From Phycicoccus sp. Root101 (GTDB lineage Bacteria > Actinomycetota > Actinomycetes > Actinomycetales > Dermatophilaceae): a stretch of 64,000 nucleotides of DNA. Below are positions 25,162 to 34,643 of the stretch, piece by piece. Numbering within the stretch: position 1 is the stretch's first letter; the number at the start of each line of letters is the position of its first letter. Under the pieces are notes generated by a model that saw nothing but the letters and a program-made list of their open reading frames with translations, searched no databases and was not told where the DNA came from. The stretch lies in the NCBI RefSeq assembly GCF_001426245.1, contig NZ_LMCM01000001.1, forward strand, positions 248,001-312,000, in the 5' to 3' direction. The position numbers and the translations under genes were made by a program.

Positions 25162-28100
25162 GTGACGGGGAGCGAAGACAGCATCTTGGAGGGGCTCTAC
25201 GAGAGTCTCATCACCCGCGAACTCGAAGCACGACTCGCGATGGATTCGTCGAGCGTGAAGCGGACAGCCACAAGGGCATCCATTGACACAGCAGCGGAAC
25301 CGGACATCCTTTCCCGCCACGTGAGCGACGTCCTGGTCCGTGTCCTGCGCGAGCAACGCGACCCCGAACGCCGCCTGGCGCTAGTCAACCGTTTGGTACG
25401 TGACCTTGGCGCGCCTGAGCTGACGTTGGCAGCCTCCTCGCAGTTGCTTTCGGTTTCCGTACCGGGCAGCCCCGGCCAGGCACATAGAGATCTGTCTCGC
25501 CGTCCGTCAACCCCACTCTCAGACGCGGCCCTGTTGACCAATGCTCACGGCGAGCCCGGCATGGGCCATGAGATTCAGGCGGAACTAGCCAGCGCAGACC
25601 GAGTGGACGTCATCATGGCGTTCGTCAAGTGGTACGGCTTGCGACTCTTTGAGGATCAGCTCAGCCAACTACGCGAGCGCGGAACGCCGCTGCGCGTGAT
25701 CACCACGACCTACATGGGCGCAACAGAGCGAGCGGCTATCGACCGCCTCGTTCGAGACTTCGGCGCTGAGGTCCGAATCCAGTACGACAATCAACGCACG
25801 CGCCTTCATGCCAAAGCCTGGCTATTCCGCCGTGCCACGAGCTTCGATACGGCCTACGTCGGGTCCAGCAACTTGTCGCGGGCCGCGATGCTGGACGGCG
25901 TCGAATGGAACGTACGTCTGTCCTCAGTGGCGACTCCCTCTCTCGTGCAGAAATTTGCAGCCACCTTCGACAGCTACTGGAATGACGTCACGTTCGAGCG
26001 CTACGACCCTGAAACCGACCGTGATCGCCTCGATGACGCGCTGGCGGAGGCAGCAGGTAACAAGAGTCACGACCGCGTCACCCTGACGCTGTCTGGGCTC
26101 GAAGTGCGCCCCTACCCCTATCAACAAGAAATGTTGGATCAGCTCGAAGTCGAACGGCTCGTCCATGGGCGACACCGGAACCTGCTGGTCGCGGCCACCG
26201 GCACTGGCAAGACCGTCATCGCGGCGCTCGACTACCGCCGTCTCGCCGAGGCGGTGCCGGTGCGACCAAGCCTCTTGTTCATCGCCCATCGGCGCGAGAT
26301 CCTCCAGCAATCACTGCGGACCTATAGAGAAGTTCTCGGCGACGCGGGCTTCGGTGAGCTCTATGTGGACGGCAAGCGACCCGAGAGGTGGGACCACGTC
26401 TTCGCCTCGGTGCAGTCCTTGTCGTCCTACGGGATTGAGAAAATCCCGCCCGGCACTTACCAGATCGTCGTGATCGATGAGTTCCATCACGCACAGGCGC
26501 AGACCTATCAACGGATTCTCGAGCACCTCAATCCGCGTGAACTGCTAGGTCTCACCGCCACCCCGGAGCGTGGCGACGGGGTAGATGTGCGCGACTTCTT
26601 CGGCGGCCACACTGCCGCTGAACTGAGGCTCTGGGACGCCTTGAAGGCGGATCTCCTCACGCCTTTTCACTACTTCGCCGTCGCAGACGGCATGGATTTG
26701 ACCGGTGTCGATTGGAAAGGCGGCGCCTACGTCAGTGCAGAGTTGTCGGACCTCTTCACGGGGGGTGACGCTCGGGCGCGCATTATTCTCAAGGCGCTCC
26801 GTGACAAGGTCGCCACCCTGTCCACGATGAAGGCCCTTGGGTTCTGTGTTTCTCGCGCGCATGCCCACTACATGGCCCGCATCTTCAACGAAGCTGGGAT
26901 CAAGGCTGTTGCAGTCCTCGGAGACACCAAGACGCACGAGCGTGACCAAGCGATCACGGACCTTCGTTCGGGCTTCGTCCAAGTCCTGTTCACAGTCGAT
27001 GTCTTTAACGAAGGTGTCGACGTGCCAGCCATCAACACCGTCCTGTTTCTTCGGCCCACGGAGAGCCCGACGGTCTTCCTCCAGCAGCTAGGCCGGGGAC
27101 TCCGACGGGCCAACGACAAAGCCGTTCTCACGGCACTCGACTTCGTGGGTCATCACCGCAAGGAGTTCCGATTCGACAAGCGCTTTCGGGCCATGACGGG
27201 AAGTACTCGGGCCCAGCTCGAGCGGGACATCGAGACCGGATTCCCATTTCTCCCGGCAGGCACGCAGATTGTCTTGGATCGCCAGAGCGCCGAACTTGTT
27301 CTTGAGAACATCCGCAGCCAGGTCACGAAGCGTTGGGCGAGCGTCACCGCGGAACTTCGTGCTCACCCCACCGCCTCCTTGGGTGCGTTCCTTGCCGAGT
27401 CCGGGGTCGAACTTGCCGACGTAGTGCGCGCTGACCGATCGTGGTCGCGATTGAGGCGTGACTCAGGGCTGACCGTGCCTGGGGGTGGGGACCTAGAGGA
27501 GAGCCTGCTCAAGCGAGTCCGAGCCTTCGTCCACGTGGACGACCCGGACCGAGCCGCCGGATATCTGCGGTGGCTGGCCGACGACGCGCCCCACTACGAC
27601 GCAGCCGACCCGTCCCTTCAGGCGTTCGGACGAATGCTCTTCTTTTCCCTCTGGCCCAGTGGTGGTGGCTTCAAGACCTATGCGGCGGGGCTCGAGGCAC
27701 TCCGCGACGAGCCAGCCGCACGTCAGGACTTGCGTGCCGTCATCCAACTCGGGCTCGAGGGGGCGACGCGCGTCACTACGCGACTCGACGGCGCCTTGGG
27801 GCTCCGTCCGCTCCGGGTCCACGCCAGGTACACGCGCGAAGAGCTCGTTGCCGCGCTCGACTATGTAGCCATCGACGGTCGGAAACCCAACAGCTTCCGC
27901 GAGGGAGTGCTTTTCGCGCCACAAGCCAACGCAGACGCGTTCTTGGTCACCCTCCAGAAGTCTGAGGCCGACTACTCCCCTACAACGATGTATCAGGACT
28001 ACGCCATCAGCCCTGAGCTGTTTCATTGGGAGTCGCAGTCCGCCACGACTGTGGCGTCTGCCACCGGGAAGCGATACATCAACCACCGCAACAACGGCAG

Positions 28101-28281
28101 CCATGTGTTGTTGTTCTCGAGGCCGCAGAAGATCAGCGAGTTTGGCTCGGGCGCCCCGTACCTGTTCTTGGGAGAGGCGGACTATGTCGAGCACCGGGGG
28201 GAGCGCCCGATAGCCATCACCTGGCGGCTCCGCCACCCTATGGCGGTTGGCGATTTTGCGATTGCCAGCGTCGTTGCTTGA
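25162..28281 (+). CDS. PLD nuclease-helicase-DUF3427 protein (SauUSI-like type IV restriction enzyme)
   Basis: 1039 aa. The N-terminus (GLYESLITRELEARLAM) opens a family-typical helical region. A PLD/HKD nuclease domain occupies about 130-270, with LHAKAWLF (H-x-K) and YVGSSNLSRAAM. A superfamily 2 helicase follows: Walker A AATGTGKTV (about 345), DEFHHA box (about 439), LTATPERGDG and QQLGRGLRR (about 647). The C-terminus (about 690-1039) matches DUF3427. SauUSI of Staphylococcus, an ATP-dependent enzyme cutting cytosine-methylated DNA, has this layout, so methylated-DNA restriction is the likeliest role. There is no methyltransferase nearby, consistent with type IV. GC content is visibly lower than in flanking genes, suggesting acquisition. 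GTG start; intact. Confidence 0.85.
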   Translation: MTGSEDSILEGLYESLITRELEARLAMDSSSVKRTATRASIDTAAEPDILSRHVSDVLVRVLREQRDPERRLALVNRLVRDLGAPELTLAASSQLLSVSVPGSPGQAHRDLSRRPSTPLSDAALLTNAHGEPGMGHEIQAELASADRVDVIMAFVKWYGLRLFEDQLSQLRERGTPLRVITTTYMGATERAAIDRLVRDFGAEVRIQYDNQRTRLHAKAWLFRRATSFDTAYVGSSNLSRAAMLDGVEWNVRLSSVATPSLVQKFAATFDSYWNDVTFERYDPETDRDRLDDALAEAAGNKSHDRVTLTLSGLEVRPYPYQQEMLDQLEVERLVHGRHRNLLVAATGTGKTVIAALDYRRLAEAVPVRPSLLFIAHRREILQQSLRTYREVLGDAGFGELYVDGKRPERWDHVFASVQSLSSYGIEKIPPGTYQIVVIDEFHHAQAQTYQRILEHLNPRELLGLTATPERGDGVDVRDFFGGHTAAELRLWDALKADLLTPFHYFAVADGMDLTGVDWKGGAYVSAELSDLFTGGDARARIILKALRDKVATLSTMKALGFCVSRAHAHYMARIFNEAGIKAVAVLGDTKTHERDQAITDLRSGFVQVLFTVDVFNEGVDVPAINTVLFLRPTESPTVFLQQLGRGLRRANDKAVLTALDFVGHHRKEFRFDKRFRAMTGSTRAQLERDIETGFPFLPAGTQIVLDRQSAELVLENIRSQVTKRWASVTAELRAHPTASLGAFLAESGVELADVVRADRSWSRLRRDSGLTVPGGGDLEESLLKRVRAFVHVDDPDRAAGYLRWLADDAPHYDAADPSLQAFGRMLFFSLWPSGGGFKTYAAGLEALRDEPAARQDLRAVIQLGLEGATRVTTRLDGALGLRPLRVHARYTREELVAALDYVAIDGRKPNSFREGVLFAPQANADAFLVTLQKSEADYSPTTMYQDYAISPELFHWESQSATTVASATGKRYINHRNNGSHVLLFSRPQKISEFGSGAPYLFLGEADYVEHRGERPIAITWRLRHPMAVGDFAIASVVA

Positions 28282-28322
28282 GGTAACACTCAGCACTCAG
28301 CACGGGAGCACACAGGCGGCTC

Positions 28323-28369
28323 AACGACGGTGGGCCCGGAGCGAAGATCGCTCCGGGCCCACCGTCGTT
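28323..28369. terminator. Perfect 22-bp bidirectional terminator hairpin
   Basis: Left arm 28323-28344 and right arm 28348-28369 are perfectly complementary over 22 bp with a 3-base loop. It lies between the convergent SauUSI-like gene and nrdJ, 12 bases past the nrdJ stop. It is the longest perfect hairpin I found in the window. Confidence 0.85.
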
Positions 28370-28381
28370 CTACTGGCTAGA

Positions 28382-31315
28382 TCAGCTGCAGCCGCTGGTG
28401 CTTCCGCAGCCCTCACACACGTAGCAGGAGCCAGCCGGGCGCATCTTGGTCCCGCAGGTCATGCACATCGGCGCGTCGGCCGAGATGCCCTGGAACTTCT
28501 CCAGCAGCTCTGCGGACGAGTGCACCTCACCGGAGACCTCACGAGCCGAGGCCGCACCAGCACCGGACTTCACCGTGTCGGCCTTGAGGGACTTGCCCTC
28601 GACCGCAGGCTCGGACTTGGCAGCCGGCTTGGCGACGGAGACCGGGGCGGACTGGCTGAAGTTCTCCAGCTCGTCCTCGAGCTCCTCGTCCGACTCGTCG
28701 GACTCGGTGGCCTGGTAGGAACCGGTCTCGAGCTGACGCGCACGCTCGGCAGCGGTGTGGATGCCCATGAACGAACGGGTATCGAAGTCCATGTGGTCCA
28801 GCGCCAGGCGACGGAACACGTAGTCCATGATCGACTGCGCCATCCGCACGTCGGGGTCGTCGGTCAGACCGGCCGGCTCGAACCGCAGGTTCGTGAACTT
28901 CTCCACGAACGTCTCCAGCGGCACGCCGTACTGCAGGCCGATGCTGACAGCGATCGAGAAAGCGTCCATCACACCGGCGAGGGTCGAGCCCTGCTTGCCG
29001 AACTTGAGGAAGATCTCGCCCAGGTCGCCCGACTCGTAGGTGCCGGCGGTGAGGTAGCCCTCGGCGCCACCCACGGCGAACGACGTGGTCTGCGAGGTAC
29101 GACGCTTCGGCAGGCGCTTGCGCACCGGGCGGTACTCGATGACCTTCTCGACCTTGGCCTCGGCGGCAGCGGTCGCCTTGTCAGCGGCGGCGTCCTTGGC
29201 GGTGGAACCACCGTCGGACAGCGGCTGGCCGACCTTGCAGTTGTCGCGGTAGACCGCGATCGCCTTGAGGCCGAGCTTCCAGCCCTGCATGTGGACGTCC
29301 TCGATCTCCTCGACCGTGGCGTCCTCCGGCAGGTTGACCGTCTTGGAGATCGCACCGGACAGGAACGGCTGAACCGCAGCCATCATGCGCACGTGGCCCA
29401 TGGCCTCGATCGAACGCGCACCCATGGCGGTGTCGAAGATCTCGTAGTGCTCGGTCTTGAGGCCGGGGGCGTCGATGACGTGACCCTTGTCGGCGATGTA
29501 CTCGACGATCGCCTCGATGGTCTCTCCCGTGTAGCCGAGCTTCTTGAGCGCACGCGGGATGGTGAGGTTGACGATCTGCATCGACCCGCCACCGACGAGC
29601 TTCTTGAACTTCACCAGGGAGAAGTCGGGCTCGATGCCGGTGGTGTCGCAGTCCATCATGAAGCCGATGGTGCCGGTCGGCGCGAGCACCGAGGCCTGCG
29701 CGTTGCGGTAGCCGTTCTTCTCGCCGAGCTTGACGACGTCGTCCCAGACCTTGGTTGCGGCGCGGTGGATCGTGATGTCCATCGTGTCGAGCGGGCGGAT
29801 CGAGTCGTTGGCGCTCTGGTGCTTGCGCATGACGCGCTTGTGGGCGTCCGCGTTGCGGGCGTACCCGGCATACGCACCGACGACACCGGCCATCTCGGCA
29901 GAACGCTTGTAGGCGGCGCCGGTGAGCAGCGAGGTGATCGAGGCGGCGAGCTGGCGGCCACCGTTGGAGTCGTACCCGTGACCCGTGGCCATGAGCAGCG
30001 CGCCGAGGTTGGCGTAGCCGATGCCGAGCTGGCGGTAGTCACGCGTGGTGTCGCCGATGGCCTCGGTCGGGAAGTCCGCGAAGCAGATCGAGATGTCCAT
30101 CGCCGTGATGACGAGCTCGGCGACCTTCTGGAAGGTGACCGCGTCGAACGTGTCGTCGTCCTTGAGGAACTTGAGCAGGTTCAGCGAGGCCAGGTTGCAG
30201 GAGGAGTTGTCGAGCGACATGTACTCCGAGCACGGGTTGGACGCGGTGATGCGGCCGGTCTCGGGGTTGGTGTGCCAGTCGTTGATGACGTCGTCGTACT
30301 GGATGCCCGGGTCGGCGCACTCCCACGCGGCCTCGGCGAGCTTGCGGAACAGCTCCCGCGCGTCGACGGTGTCGATGACCTCACCGGTGGTGCGCGAGCG
30401 CAGACCGAAGTCGGTGCCGGCCTCGACGGCCTTCATGAACTCGTCCGAGACACGGACCGAGTTGTTCGCGTTCTGGTACTGGACCGACGTGATGTCCTTG
30501 CCGCCGAGGTCCATGTCGAACCCGGCGTCGCGCAGCGCGCGGATCTTGTCCTCCTCGCGCGCCTTGGTCTCGACGAACTCCATGATGTCGGGGTGGTCGA
30601 CGTCGAGGACGACCATCTTGGCCGCACGACGCGTGGCGCCACCGGACTTGATGGTGCCTGCGGACGCGTCGGCGCCACGCATGAAGGAGACCGGGCCGCT
30701 GGCGGTGCCACCGGAGGACAGCAGCTCCTTCGAGGAGCGGATGCGGGAGAGGTTCAGGCCGGCGCCGGAGCCGCCCTGGAAGATCTTCCCCTCCTCCTTG
30801 TACCAGTTGAGGATCGAGTCCATCGAGTCGTCGACGGCAAGGATGAAGCAGGCGGAGACCTGCTGCGGGCTCTTCGTGCCCACGTTGAACCACACCGGCG
30901 AGTTGAAGCTGAACACCTGGTGCAGCAGGGCGTAGGTCAGCTCGTGCTCGAAGATCTCGGCGTCCTCGGCGGAGGAGAAGTAGCCGTGCTCCTTGCCCGC
31001 CTTGACGTAGGTGAGGACGACGCGGTCGATGAGCTGCTTGAGGCCCGTCTCACGAGCCTCGGTGCCCACGGCGCCGCGGAAGTACTTGGTGGTGACGATG
31101 GTGGAGGCGTTGACCGACCAGAAGTCGGGGAACTCGACACCGCGCTGCTCGAAGATCGTCTCGCCGGTCTTCCAGTTCTGCTGGACGACGTCGCGCTTCT
31201 CCCAGGTCACCTCGTCGTACGGGTGCACACCAGGGGTGGTGTAGATGCGCTCGACGGTGACGCCTGCGGCGCCCTTCTTGCGGGCACCTGCACGTGCGCC
31301 TGCGGTTTCAGTCAT
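28382..31315 (-). CDS. nrdJ: Vitamin B12-dependent ribonucleoside-diphosphate reductase (class II)
   Basis: 977-aa adenosylcobalamin-dependent ribonucleotide reductase, making deoxynucleotides independently of oxygen. Recognisable blocks are the active-site NPCSEYMSLDNSSCNLASLNL (about residues 350-370), FQGGSGAGLNLSRIRSS near 195, SNDSIRPLDTMDI, and QASVLAPTGTIGFMMDCDTTG. The C-terminal tail carries CMTCGTK and CYVCEGCG cysteines that re-reduce the active site or bind metal. ATG 31315 is preceded by GGGAGG. It lies 154 bases downstream of nrdR in the same direction, and NrdR boxes upstream of nrdR probably control both. No cobalamin riboswitch was seen in the gap. A long antisense ORF over this gene is a codon-bias shadow. 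Confidence 0.95.
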   Translation of the reverse strand: MTETAGARAGARKKGAAGVTVERIYTTPGVHPYDEVTWEKRDVVQQNWKTGETIFEQRGVEFPDFWSVNASTIVTTKYFRGAVGTEARETGLKQLIDRVVLTYVKAGKEHGYFSSAEDAEIFEHELTYALLHQVFSFNSPVWFNVGTKSPQQVSACFILAVDDSMDSILNWYKEEGKIFQGGSGAGLNLSRIRSSKELLSSGGTASGPVSFMRGADASAGTIKSGGATRRAAKMVVLDVDHPDIMEFVETKAREEDKIRALRDAGFDMDLGGKDITSVQYQNANNSVRVSDEFMKAVEAGTDFGLRSRTTGEVIDTVDARELFRKLAEAAWECADPGIQYDDVINDWHTNPETGRITASNPCSEYMSLDNSSCNLASLNLLKFLKDDDTFDAVTFQKVAELVITAMDISICFADFPTEAIGDTTRDYRQLGIGYANLGALLMATGHGYDSNGGRQLAASITSLLTGAAYKRSAEMAGVVGAYAGYARNADAHKRVMRKHQSANDSIRPLDTMDITIHRAATKVWDDVVKLGEKNGYRNAQASVLAPTGTIGFMMDCDTTGIEPDFSLVKFKKLVGGGSMQIVNLTIPRALKKLGYTGETIEAIVEYIADKGHVIDAPGLKTEHYEIFDTAMGARSIEAMGHVRMMAAVQPFLSGAISKTVNLPEDATVEEIEDVHMQGWKLGLKAIAVYRDNCKVGQPLSDGGSTAKDAAADKATAAAEAKVEKVIEYRPVRKRLPKRRTSQTTSFAVGGAEGYLTAGTYESGDLGEIFLKFGKQGSTLAGVMDAFSIAVSIGLQYGVPLETFVEKFTNLRFEPAGLTDDPDVRMAQSIMDYVFRRLALDHMDFDTRSFMGIHTAAERARQLETGSYQATESDESDEELEDELENFSQSAPVSVAKPAAKSEPAVEGKSLKADTVKSGAGAASAREVSGEVHSSAELLEKFQGISADAPMCMTCGTKMRPAGSCYVCEGCGSTSGCS

Positions 31316-31469
31316 TTCTGGTGGCCTCCCTAGCCCCTGGTGATGCTGTGGTGTCAATTCTGGGTGGCGGCACTGACAGTGGGGGTCGGTGCCGGTGGTG
31401 CTGCTCTGGTGCGGAACGTGGTCGTGCTGTCGTGCGTGCTTGCGTGAGGTGCCGGTCGTGCAGCGGGGC

Positions 31470-31976
31470 TCAGCCCGGCGGCACACCGGCCCTGGTCTGT
31501 GGCTGTGGCTGCGGCTCGGTGCCCGTCGCGTCGCGCTCGGCGCGCAGCAGGGTGATCGCGGCCTCGAAGTCCTCGAGCGAGTCGAACGCCTGGTAGACGC
31601 TGGCGAACCGCAGGTAGGCGACCTCGTCGAGCTCGCGCAGCGGTCCGAGGATCGCCAGGCCCACCTCGTGGGCCTCGACCTCGGCCTGGCCCTGCTGGCG
31701 GATGCACTCCTCGACGCGCTGGGCGAGGAGGGCGAGGTCGTCCTCGGTGACCGGGCGGCCCTGGCAGGCCTTGCGGACCCCGACGAGGACCTTGCCCCGG
31801 CTGAACGGCTCGCTCGCGCCGGAGCGCTTGGTCACCGTGAGGCTGGCCGTCTCGATCGTCGTGAAGCGGCGCCCGCACTCGGGGCACTGCCGGCGGCGGC
31901 GGATGGAGCTGCCGTCGTCGGTCGTGCGCGAGTCCATGACCCGTGAGTCGGTGTGCCGGCAGAACGGACAGTGCAT
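31470..31976 (-). CDS. nrdR: Transcriptional repressor NrdR
   Basis: 168-aa nucleotide-sensing repressor of ribonucleotide reductase genes. An N-terminal zinc ribbon is formed by [17 protein letters not shown] and [12 protein letters not shown] (C-x2-C pairs at residues 3-6 and 31-34). An ATP-cone (about 46-136) follows, including [20 protein letters not shown] and [16 protein letters not shown]. The last 20 residues are a variable tail. ATG 31976. It sits upstream of nrdJ, the usual actinobacterial pairing, with two NrdR boxes about 90-130 bases upstream. Confidence 0.95.
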   Translation of the reverse strand: MHCPFCRHTDSRVMDSRTTDDGSSIRRRRQCPECGRRFTTIETASLTVTKRSGASEPFSRGKVLVGVRKACQGRPVTEDDLALLAQRVEECIRQQGQAEVEAHEVGLAILGPLRELDEVAYLRFASVYQAFDSLEDFEAAITLLRAERDATGTEPQPQPQTRAGVPPG

Positions 31977-32064
31977 GGCGGCGCTCCTCCCACGGGGTCG
32001 GTCTGGGGATGAATCTGTGGACGTTCTGGGGACAACGTGTGGAGAACCCTGCTTGTCCTGTGCA

Positions 32065-32106
32065 CTACATGTGGACGAACTACAGCGGTGTAACCACTAG
32101 ATGTAG
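32065..32106 (-). promoter_or_regulatory. Pair of NrdR boxes upstream of nrdR-nrdJ
   Basis: CTAGATGTAG (32097-32106) fits the NrdR-box core CwAtATaTwG in 8 of 10 positions, and CTACATGTGG (32065-32074) fits in 7. Their starts are 32 bases apart, about three helical turns, the spacing known for paired NrdR boxes. The remaining gap (31977-32361) shows nothing else except a 10-bp repeat beside the ZIP gene. Confidence 0.75.
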
Positions 32107-32338
32107 GGATAGTCTGCCTCGCTGTGATCCAGGACGCAAGCGAGTCCGGGAAACTTGTTGGGCAGTGTGCATCGCCGCAGGTCAGGGGCGTGCGGAGGTC
32201 CGCCGCGACACGCCCGAAGTGGTGCTGGTGTGACTTCTGGGACGTCAGAGGCACCCAGATCTGGGGTCAGCAGGCCGCGAACGTCCCCACATGTGGTGTG
32301 CAGGACCCAACCGGCCCGATCCGGCCCCGATGCGGCGC

Positions 32339-32368
32339 CGATCAGGCCCGATCAGGCCCGATCAGGCC
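32339..32368. repeat. Three exact 10-bp tandem repeats
   Basis: CGATCAGGCC is repeated three times head to tail, with degenerate copies just upstream (CCGATCCGGCC). The last copy supplies the stop codon of the ZIP transporter gene (32362-32364). It may form part of a terminator or be slipped-strand expansion. Confidence 0.8.
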
Positions 32369-33087
32369 ATCGAGAGCAGGAACGCCGCACAGAACCCCAC
32401 CACGGTGAGCAGTCCCACGAGCCGTCCGGCGTGCTCGACGGCCTCGGGGACCATGGTGTCGGCGAGCATCGTGAGGATCGCCCCCGCCGCGAACGCCTGG
32501 ATCGTCGCGACCACCGTCGGGTCCGCGCCGTCGAGCAGCACCCGACCCAGCGCGGCCGCGACGGTCGCCGCCGCGGTCACCCCCAGCCACAGGCCCATGA
32601 TCGAGCGCGCGCTGTGCCCGGCGGACCGCATACCGGCGGACGAGGACAGGCCCTCGGGGATGTTGGAGAGGAACACGGCGGCGACCACGGCGACCCCCAC
32701 GCCTCCCCCACCGATGGTGCTCACGCCGATCGCCGCCGACTCCGGTATGCCGTCGAGCAGGGCCCCGAGCGCGAGCGCGGACCCGGCGGCGCCGGCCTGC
32801 GGACCGTTGGGGCTCTTGCGCCGGTGGCCGCCGCGGCTGTCGATCCACCAGTCGCCGAGGAAGAAGACGACCGACCCGCCGAGCAGGCCCAGGACGGTGG
32901 CGACTCCCCCGGCCTTGTCGTAGGCCTCACCGGCCAGCTCGAACGTCAGGGCGCTGACCAGCACCCCCGAGCCGATCGCCATGACCCAGCCGATGACGCG
33001 CTTGGACGTGGGCAGCCAGATGCCGGCTGCCGCGCCGATGAGCAGCGCGACCCCGCCGACGAAACCCCAGAACCCTGCCTCGAGCAC
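32362..33087 (-). CDS. ZIP family divalent metal transporter
   Basis: 241-aa ZIP-type metal permease with about eight hydrophobic segments. The two metal-site helices are visible as LLDGIPESAAIGVS (about residues 125-138) and FLSNIPEGLSSSAG (about 155-168), replacing the classic HxxxE with Asp/Asn-x-IPE, as in many bacterial ZupT-like proteins. A GGHRRK-containing loop lies between helices 3 and 4. GTG 33087 is chosen because AGGAG lies 6 bases upstream and the membrane segment begins directly; an upstream in-frame extension is basic and unlikely. Zinc or iron import is the usual role. Confidence 0.82.
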   Translation of the reverse strand: MLEAGFWGFVGGVALLIGAAAGIWLPTSKRVIGWVMAIGSGVLVSALTFELAGEAYDKAGGVATVLGLLGGSVVFFLGDWWIDSRGGHRRKSPNGPQAGAAGSALALGALLDGIPESAAIGVSTIGGGGVGVAVVAAVFLSNIPEGLSSSAGMRSAGHSARSIMGLWLGVTAAATVAAALGRVLLDGADPTVVATIQAFAAGAILTMLADTMVPEAVEHAGRLVGLLTVVGFCAAFLLSMA

Positions 33088-33216
33088 GTCCGTCTCCTGT
33101 CGCCGAATCCACGAACCACTTGCGGCGGTGCGGCGCCGTGCCACACAGGGCCCTTGGACCCTACTCGGGCACCACCACCCTCACGACAGTGGAAGGACCC
33201 CACAGGAGGAGCACCC

Positions 33217-33978
33217 ATGAACCACTACGGACTCGGCGGCAAGGTCGCCGTCATCACCGGAGGGGCGTCCGGCATCGGCCGCGCCTGCGCCCACACCCTG
33301 GCCCGCTCGGGGGCCGACATCTCGGTCTGGGACCTCGACCAGGGCGCGATCGATGTCGTGCTCAAGGAGCTCGACGCGTTCGAGTGCCGGGTGCACGGCG
33401 CGGTCGTCGACGTCAGCGACTCGGCCGCCGTCGACGGCGCGATGGAGCAGGTCGTCGAGCGCCTCGGCCACGTCGACGTCGCCGTCTGCAACGCCGGCAT
33501 CGGCGGGGAGCCGCTCACCAGCGGCGACTACACCGACGAGGCGTGGCACCAGGTCATCGGCGTCAACCTCGACGGTGTCTTCTACACGCAGCGCGCCGCG
33601 ATCAGGGCCATGAAGGCCGGTGGGCGCGGGGGCTCAATCGTCAACATGGCTTCGATCCTCGGCGCGGTCGGGTTCGCCACCGCGAGCGCGTACACCGCGG
33701 CCAAGCACGGGGTGGTCGGGATGACGCAGGCCGCGGCGTGGGAGCACGCCGGTGACAAGATCCGCGTCAACGCCGTGGGCCCGGGCTTCATCCGCACCCC
33801 GCTGCTGGACCAGCACCTCGACCATGCGACGCTGGACTTCCTCGGGACCCAGCACGCGCTGCAGCGGCTCGGGGAGCCCGAGGAGGTCGCCGAGCTGGTC
33901 GCGTGGCTGGCCAGTGACGGCTCGTCGTTCGCCACGGGCACCTACTACCCGATCGACGGCGGGTACCTCGCCCGCTGA
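33217..33978 (+). CDS. SDR-family oxidoreductase
   Basis: 253-aa classical short-chain dehydrogenase. The cofactor motif TGGASGIG lies at residues 15-22, NAGIGG near 91, the catalytic Ser in NMASILG (about 146) and Y-x3-K in AYTAAKHG (about 159-163). NAVGPGFIRTP follows, with the C-terminal YPIDGGYLAR typical of the family. Asp at the end of beta-2 (SVWDLDQ) suggests NAD preference. ATG 33217 has GGAGGAG upstream. The substrate is not predictable. It diverges from the ZIP transporter gene. Confidence 0.9.
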   Translation: MNHYGLGGKVAVITGGASGIGRACAHTLARSGADISVWDLDQGAIDVVLKELDAFECRVHGAVVDVSDSAAVDGAMEQVVERLGHVDVAVCNAGIGGEPLTSGDYTDEAWHQVIGVNLDGVFYTQRAAIRAMKAGGRGGSIVNMASILGAVGFATASAYTAAKHGVVGMTQAAAWEHAGDKIRVNAVGPGFIRTPLLDQHLDHATLDFLGTQHALQRLGEPEEVAELVAWLASDGSSFATGTYYPIDGGYLAR

Positions 33979-34030
33979 GTCCTTCCCCCGACCGCCGCGC
34001 GCTGTCGGCGCGCGGTGGTTGAGTGGGTCC

Positions 34031-34612
34031 ATGGCTGAGCAGTGGGAGACGCACCCGGTCACGCCCGAGCGGTTCGACGACTTCGCCGACATCGTCAACC
34101 CCAACCGTCGCGAGAACCACTGCTGGTGCCTGTCGCACCGGCTCGCGGCGCCCCAGATCCGCGAGCTCGGCGGCGGGAGCCGGCAGAACGCGATGCGCGC
34201 CCTCTGCGAGCGGGACCACCCGCCCGGAGTCGTCACCTACCTGGACGGCACACCGGTCGGCTGGTGCAGCATCAGCCCGCGGACCGAGATCCCCCGCCTG
34301 GAGGCCTCGAAGCTCATCCGACGAGTCGACGACGTCCCCGTCTGGAGCATCATTTGCGTGGTGGTCCGCTCCGGCTTCCGCCGGCGCGGCGTCACCCACC
34401 AGCTCCTCGAGGGTGCGGTGGCGTATGCCGCGTCGCACGGAGCGCCCGCGGTGGAGGCCCACCCGGTCGACCCGCCGGGGCGGATGGACCTGACCATGGC
34501 GTTCGTGGGCACCCGCGGGATGTTCGAGAAGGCAGGGTTCGAGGTCATCGGCACCACCGACGCCGTGGCCAGCAGGATGCCGCGCCTCGTGATGCGCCGC
34601 GACCTCCGCTGA
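34031..34612 (+). CDS. GNAT-family N-acetyltransferase
   Basis: 193 aa. The acetyl-CoA binding motif A is VWSIICVVVRSGFRRRGVTHQLLEGAVAYA (about residues 105-135, with R-R-x-G-V). GMFEKAGFEVIG is the usual C-terminal GNAT signature. The N-terminal NRRENHCWCLSHRL recalls acetyltransferases whose substrate region carries a CWC motif. ATG 34031 lies 52 bases after the SDR stop. Substrate is unknown. A decamer copy encodes the Tyr-Ala-Ala at 34423. Confidence 0.85.
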   Translation: MAEQWETHPVTPERFDDFADIVNPNRRENHCWCLSHRLAAPQIRELGGGSRQNAMRALCERDHPPGVVTYLDGTPVGWCSISPRTEIPRLEASKLIRRVDDVPVWSIICVVVRSGFRRRGVTHQLLEGAVAYAASHGAPAVEAHPVDPPGRMDLTMAFVGTRGMFEKAGFEVIGTTDAVASRMPRLVMRRDLR

Positions 34613-34643
34613 CGGCCCCCGCTGACGACCTCCGCTGGCGACC

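Noticed and set aside
28247-31333. A 1028-aa ORF on the + strand opposite nrdJ
   Set aside because: Arg/Gly/Val/Leu-rich low-complexity translation with no domains; it is the antisense shadow of high-GC codon bias in nrdJ.
31316-31469. Cobalamin riboswitch before nrdJ
   Set aside because: No B12-box-like sequence or suitable fold was seen; the gene needs B12 as cofactor but control by NrdR suffices.
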